Origin: Eubacterium sp. UBA3782 | GTDB lineage: Bacteria > Bacillota > Clostridia > Lachnospirales > Lachnospiraceae | Length of the DNA: 23,403 bases | Assembly: GCA_002368795.1 (NCBI GenBank) | Contig: DFFG01000010.1 | Span: forward strand, 1-23,403 | Reading direction: 5' to 3' | Shown: piece after piece, positions 21,884-23,403 of the stretch | Position numbering within the stretch: position 1 is the first letter of the stretch | How the letters are laid out: each line of letters opens with the position of its first letter | Position numbers and translations under genes: made by a program | The notes under the pieces: generated by a model | Databases searched by the model: none | What the model was told of the DNA's origin: nothing | The model's input: the letters and a program-made list of their open reading frames with translations, nothing else

Positions 21884-23403
21884 ATGAACAAACATATCGT
21901 GCTTGGCATTCTCGCCCATGTGGATGCCGGAAAAACAACGCTTTCCGAAAGCCTCCTGTACCTGTCGGGCAGGATCCGGCGGCAGGGGCGGGTCGATCAC
22001 CAGGATGCCTACCTGGATACCGATAAGCTGGAGAAGGAAAGAGGCATTACCATATTTTCAAAGCAGGCTGAGCTGACCTTTGGAGATCTGGAGGTGACAC
22101 TGCTGGATACGCCGGGGCATGTGGATTTTTCGCCGGAGATGGAGCGTACGCTTCAGGTCCTGGATCTTGCTGTGCTGGTGATCAGTGCCGGGGATGGAGT
22201 CACCGGGCAGGTGCGTACCCTGTGGAAGCTGCTGGCGCACTATCAGGTGCCGACGGTGATCTTTATCAACAAGATGGATCAGCCGGGGGCTGACCGCCTG
22301 CAGTTGATGGCGGATATCCAGAGATCCCTGTCATCGGCCTGCCTTGATTTTGCGATGGATCCGGCGGATCAGGAGATGCAGGAAAATCTGGCGGTGCTGG
22401 ATGAGGCGCTGATGGAAGCATATCTTGATGGAACCCCCGTCAGCGATGAGGATATCCGGGATCTGGTCGCCGGGCGGAAGCTGTTTCCGGTCTGGTCAGG
22501 CTCTGCCCTGAAAAATGAAGGCGTAGAGCGCCTGATCGACGGGATCTGCCGCTATGTGCGGGTCCCGCAGTACGGGGATGCCTTTGGTGCCCGTGTGTTT
22601 AAGATCACCAGAGATGATGCCGGCGTCCGGCTGACCCATATGAAGATCACGGGCGGCAGTCTGAAGGTCAAGAGTCTGATCCCCGGGCGGGAGGAGAATG
22701 CCAGCGGCAGTGACGGGCAGGCAGAGCGAAAGGATACGGGCAGAGGCGGAAGAGCAGCGGGCCAGAGAAAGGCGGACCAGATCCGTATCCTGTCGGGCAG
22801 CAGCTTTATGCCGGCGCAAGAGGTAACCGCAGGCTGTGTCTGTGCGGTCACGGGGCTTGAGGATACCCGGGCAGGAGAAGGCCTTGGTTTTGAGGAAACG
22901 CTGGAAAACGGGATCCTGCAGCCGGTATTTTCCCGCACAGTCCTTCTGGAGGAGGGTATCGACCGCTCGGCTGCGCTGCGCAATCTGCGGCTTCTGGAGG
23001 AGGAAGAGCCGATGCTGCATATCGCCGTGGAGGAAAGTACCGGCGAGATCACAGCCCAGATCATGGGCCAGGTCCAGACGGAGATCCTGAGGGAAGTGCT
23101 GAAGGACCGCTTTGGCATGACAGTGCAGTTTGGTCCGGCCTCTATCGTATACCGGGAGACGATCGCCGAGCCTGTCGAGGGTGTCGGCCATTATGAGCCT
23201 TTGCGGCATTATGCCGAGGTACATCTGCTGCTGGAGCCCACCGGGCCGGGCAGCGGTCTGACCTTTGAGACCAGGTGCAGCACAGACCAGCTGGCCAGAA
23301 ACTGGCAGCGGCTGGTCATGACCCATCTGGAAGAGCGAAAGCACAGAGGCGTGTTGACCGGAGCTGAGATCACCGACATGCGGATCACGCTGATCGCAGG
23401 GCG
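21884..23403 (+). CDS. TetM/TetO-like ribosome-associated translation GTPase (3' end beyond window)
   Basis: This relative of elongation factor G starts MNKHIVLGILAHVDAGKTTLSE. GTPase motifs are complete: G1 AHVDAGKTT (11-19), G2 RGITI near 49-53, G3 DTPGH near 69-73, G4 NKMD near 124-127, G5 SGSALK near 206-211. Domain II follows, with a Gly/Arg-rich insert near residues 266-300, then part of domains III-IV. About 506 codons are visible and the frame is open at the window edge; relatives have about 640-900. Chromosomal proteins of this type are common in Lachnospiraceae, and resistance cannot be assumed. No SD lies at normal distance before the ATG; the nearest good one is upstream of the leader's three-way junction. 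In the C-terminal part, VQFGPASIVYRETI matches the ribosome-protection/EF-G family. Confidence 0.88.
   Translation, partial: MNKHIVLGILAHVDAGKTTLSESLLYLSGRIRRQGRVDHQDAYLDTDKLEKERGITIFSKQAELTFGDLEVTLLDTPGHVDFSPEMERTLQVLDLAVLVISAGDGVTGQVRTLWKLLAHYQVPTVIFINKMDQPGADRLQLMADIQRSLSSACLDFAMDPADQEMQENLAVLDEALMEAYLDGTPVSDEDIRDLVAGRKLFPVWSGSALKNEGVERLIDGICRYVRVPQYGDAFGARVFKITRDDAGVRLTHMKITGGSLKVKSLIPGREENASGSDGQAERKDTGRGGRAAGQRKADQIRILSGSSFMPAQEVTAGCVCAVTGLEDTRAGEGLGFEETLENGILQPVFSRTVLLEEGIDRSAALRNLRLLEEEEPMLHIAVEESTGEITAQIMGQVQTEILREVLKDRFGMTVQFGPASIVYRETIAEPVEGVGHYEPLRHYAEVHLLLEPTGPGSGLTFETRCSTDQLARNWQRLVMTHLEERKHRGVLTGAEITDMRITLIAG

Noticed and set aside
21835..22026. A 63-codon frame overlapping the start of the TetM-like gene
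   Set aside because: It starts at a TTG inside the structured leader without an SD, and after the gene start it is only the shifted reading of the GTPase domain.
21884..23403. Acquired tetracycline-resistance gene
   Set aside because: The family includes chromosomal, non-resistance factors in Lachnospiraceae. GC matches the flanks and no mobile-element genes are nearby. Resistance cannot be claimed from sequence alone.

Overview
The window looks like chromosomal DNA of a Gram-positive anaerobe of the class Clostridia, most likely a Lachnospiraceae. The pointers are a clostridial-type LysA, a DUF1292 protein, QueT under a preQ1-I riboswitch, a chromosomal TetM/TetO-like translation GTPase, strong Shine-Dalgarno (SD) sites, and a rpsO-pnp pair. 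By eye, sampled lines of the flanks run at about 57-67% GC. Sampled lines between about 1.6 and 12.1 kb run at about 27-47%. The organism assignment is an inference from gene content.

Left edge (1-1603): lysA, its terminator, and an intact tRNA-Leu(CAA) followed by a bidirectional terminator. Middle (about 1.6-12.4 kb): a low-GC alpha-glucan utilisation locus. A minus-strand operon encodes an oligo-1,6-glucosidase, an AraC-type regulator and a second GH13 alpha-glucosidase. It diverges from a plus-strand operon for a lipoprotein sugar-binding protein, two MalF/MalG-type permeases, a DUF624 membrane protein and 4-alpha-glucanotransferase MalQ. No ABC ATPase is present, so a shared ATPase encoded elsewhere would be needed. 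Imported malto- or isomalto-oligosaccharides would be trimmed by the two glucosidases and disproportionated by MalQ. The block is bounded by two exact 24-bp copies of the tRNA-Leu 3' end (1514-1537 and 12404-12427), the pattern expected of an element integrated at a tRNA gene, but no integrase gene is visible.

Right half (12.5-17 kb): a plus-strand run of an unrecognised small protein, a divergent Sfp-type phosphopantetheinyl transferase, a HAD phosphatase, tadA, a glycerophosphodiester phosphodiesterase and an alpha/beta hydrolase. Next come rpsO with a good promoter, then pnp with a structured leader, then dut. On the minus strand are a DUF1292 protein and queT, the latter preceded by a preQ1-I riboswitch whose predicted transcription start lies at the aptamer's first base. 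A divergent promoter overlapping the queT promoter appears to drive a TetM-like ribosome-associated GTPase that runs off the right edge. Its leader can fold into a clear three-way junction lying between the only good SD and the start codon.

The points most worth a second look are the tRNA-flanked glucan island, the three-way-junction leader of the TetM-like gene, the overlapping divergent promoters with the preQ1 riboswitch, the out-of-frame reading frame with a strong SD that overlaps the pnp start, and the two candidate starts of tadA.
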